NCBI GenBank assembly: GCA_934621485.1
Contig: CAKTUS010000017.1
Span: forward strand, 1-38,780
Direction: 5' to 3'
DNA length: 38,780 nucleotides
DNA from: an uncultured Clostridia bacterium
GTDB taxonomy: Bacteria; Bacillota; Clostridia; Christensenellales; Aristaeellaceae
Shown here one piece after another: positions 38,668-38,780 of this stretch; the first letter of the stretch is position 1; the number at the start of each line of letters is the position of its first letter. The position numbers were made by a program, and so were the translations under genes. The notes under the pieces were generated by a model. That model searched no databases and was not told where the DNA came from. It saw only the letters and a list, made by a program, of their open reading frames with translations.

Positions 38668-38780
38668 CAGGGCAACAGCATTTAAAAAGTGATATAATGA
38701 AGCGGTATGAAGATAGAAGAATTGCGGGAAAAACTCCAGGAGCTGGAGGACCCGCGGCGGACGAGCAAAGGCAATATCCG
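38668..38780 (+). mobile_element. Left end of an insertion sequence (ISAs1-like), partial
   Basis: CAGGGCAACAGCATTTAAA from 38668 may be the terminal inverted repeat, since several ISAs1-group elements begin CAGGG (recalled family knowledge). A TATAAT at 38693-38698 and a transposase-like start codon follow. The other end is outside the window. Confidence 0.4.
38707..38780 (+). CDS. Transposase N-terminus, probably ISAs1 family (runs off the window)
   Basis: Only 24 codons are present. MKIEELREKLQELEDPRR followed by TSKGNI resembles the start of ISAs1-type DDE transposases, which carry a conserved L-x-D-P-R near the N-terminus. The ATG at 38707 has no clear ribosome binding site, a common trait of transposase genes. 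A TATAAT lies 8 bp upstream. Because so little is visible, the family call rests on the LEDPRR segment and a candidate inverted repeat upstream. Confidence 0.5.
   Translation, partial: MKIEELREKLQELEDPRRTSKGNI

Overview
The window is GC-rich bacterial chromosome with strong AGGAGG-type ribosome binding sites, TTGACA/TATAAT promoters spaced 16-18 bp, many short operons and U-tailed hairpin terminators. A BlaI/M56-peptidase pair, a LicD protein, a carbohydrate ABC transporter without its own ATPase, an orphan SPOB-type kinase and two sortase-type C-termini (APKTG, LPRTG) point to a Gram-positive member of the Firmicutes, most likely a gut-type clostridium. Exported proteins repeatedly end their signal peptide in A-L-A/E and lack a lipobox, which resembles Christensenellales-like genomes. 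That placement is inference. No tRNA, rRNA or CRISPR array was seen.

Layout. 1-8.4 kb holds housekeeping genes: the start of alaS, an aspartate aminotransferase, an L,D-transpeptidase, a secreted parvulin foldase and uvrA. 8.4-13.1 kb (minus strand) holds a DUF362 ferredoxin-like protein and a kinase-flippase-glycosyltransferase operon. 13.5-18.3 kb holds a degenerate acyltransferase, a DUF4177 protein, a DUF3783-sfsA-AraC operon and a ZinT-like secreted protein. 18.6-25.0 kb holds a sortase-anchored surface protein, two membrane-tethered XRE regulators with related ectodomains and, divergent from them, a BlaI repressor with an M56 peptidase. 25.4-26.0 kb has a small zinc-ribbon gene behind a 244-nt leader that may be a discrete structured RNA. 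26.1-32.4 kb is a surface-glycan region: LRR protein, LicD, pyruvyl transferase, class V aminotransferase and a cytidylyltransferase-oxidoreductase fusion. 32.6-37.1 kb is a sugar-uptake locus: a regulator with a LacI-type sensor and a C-terminal LuxR-type helix-turn-helix, two permeases and a binding protein. 37.2-38.8 kb has a broken surface-protein gene and the start of an IS element.

The main unexplained structure lies between genes. A family of palindromic repeats sits in at least six intergenic gaps, mostly between convergent genes. At two of them the repeat is bracketed by two near-identical terminator hairpins, one pair differing by a single compensated base pair. Other points of interest are a G7 tract that separates a signal peptide from its surface-protein body, two in-frame TGA codons in that same gene, the candidate RNA at 25.7-25.9 kb, and the cytidylyltransferase-oxidoreductase fusion whose oxidoreductase half has lost the usual EKP lysine.
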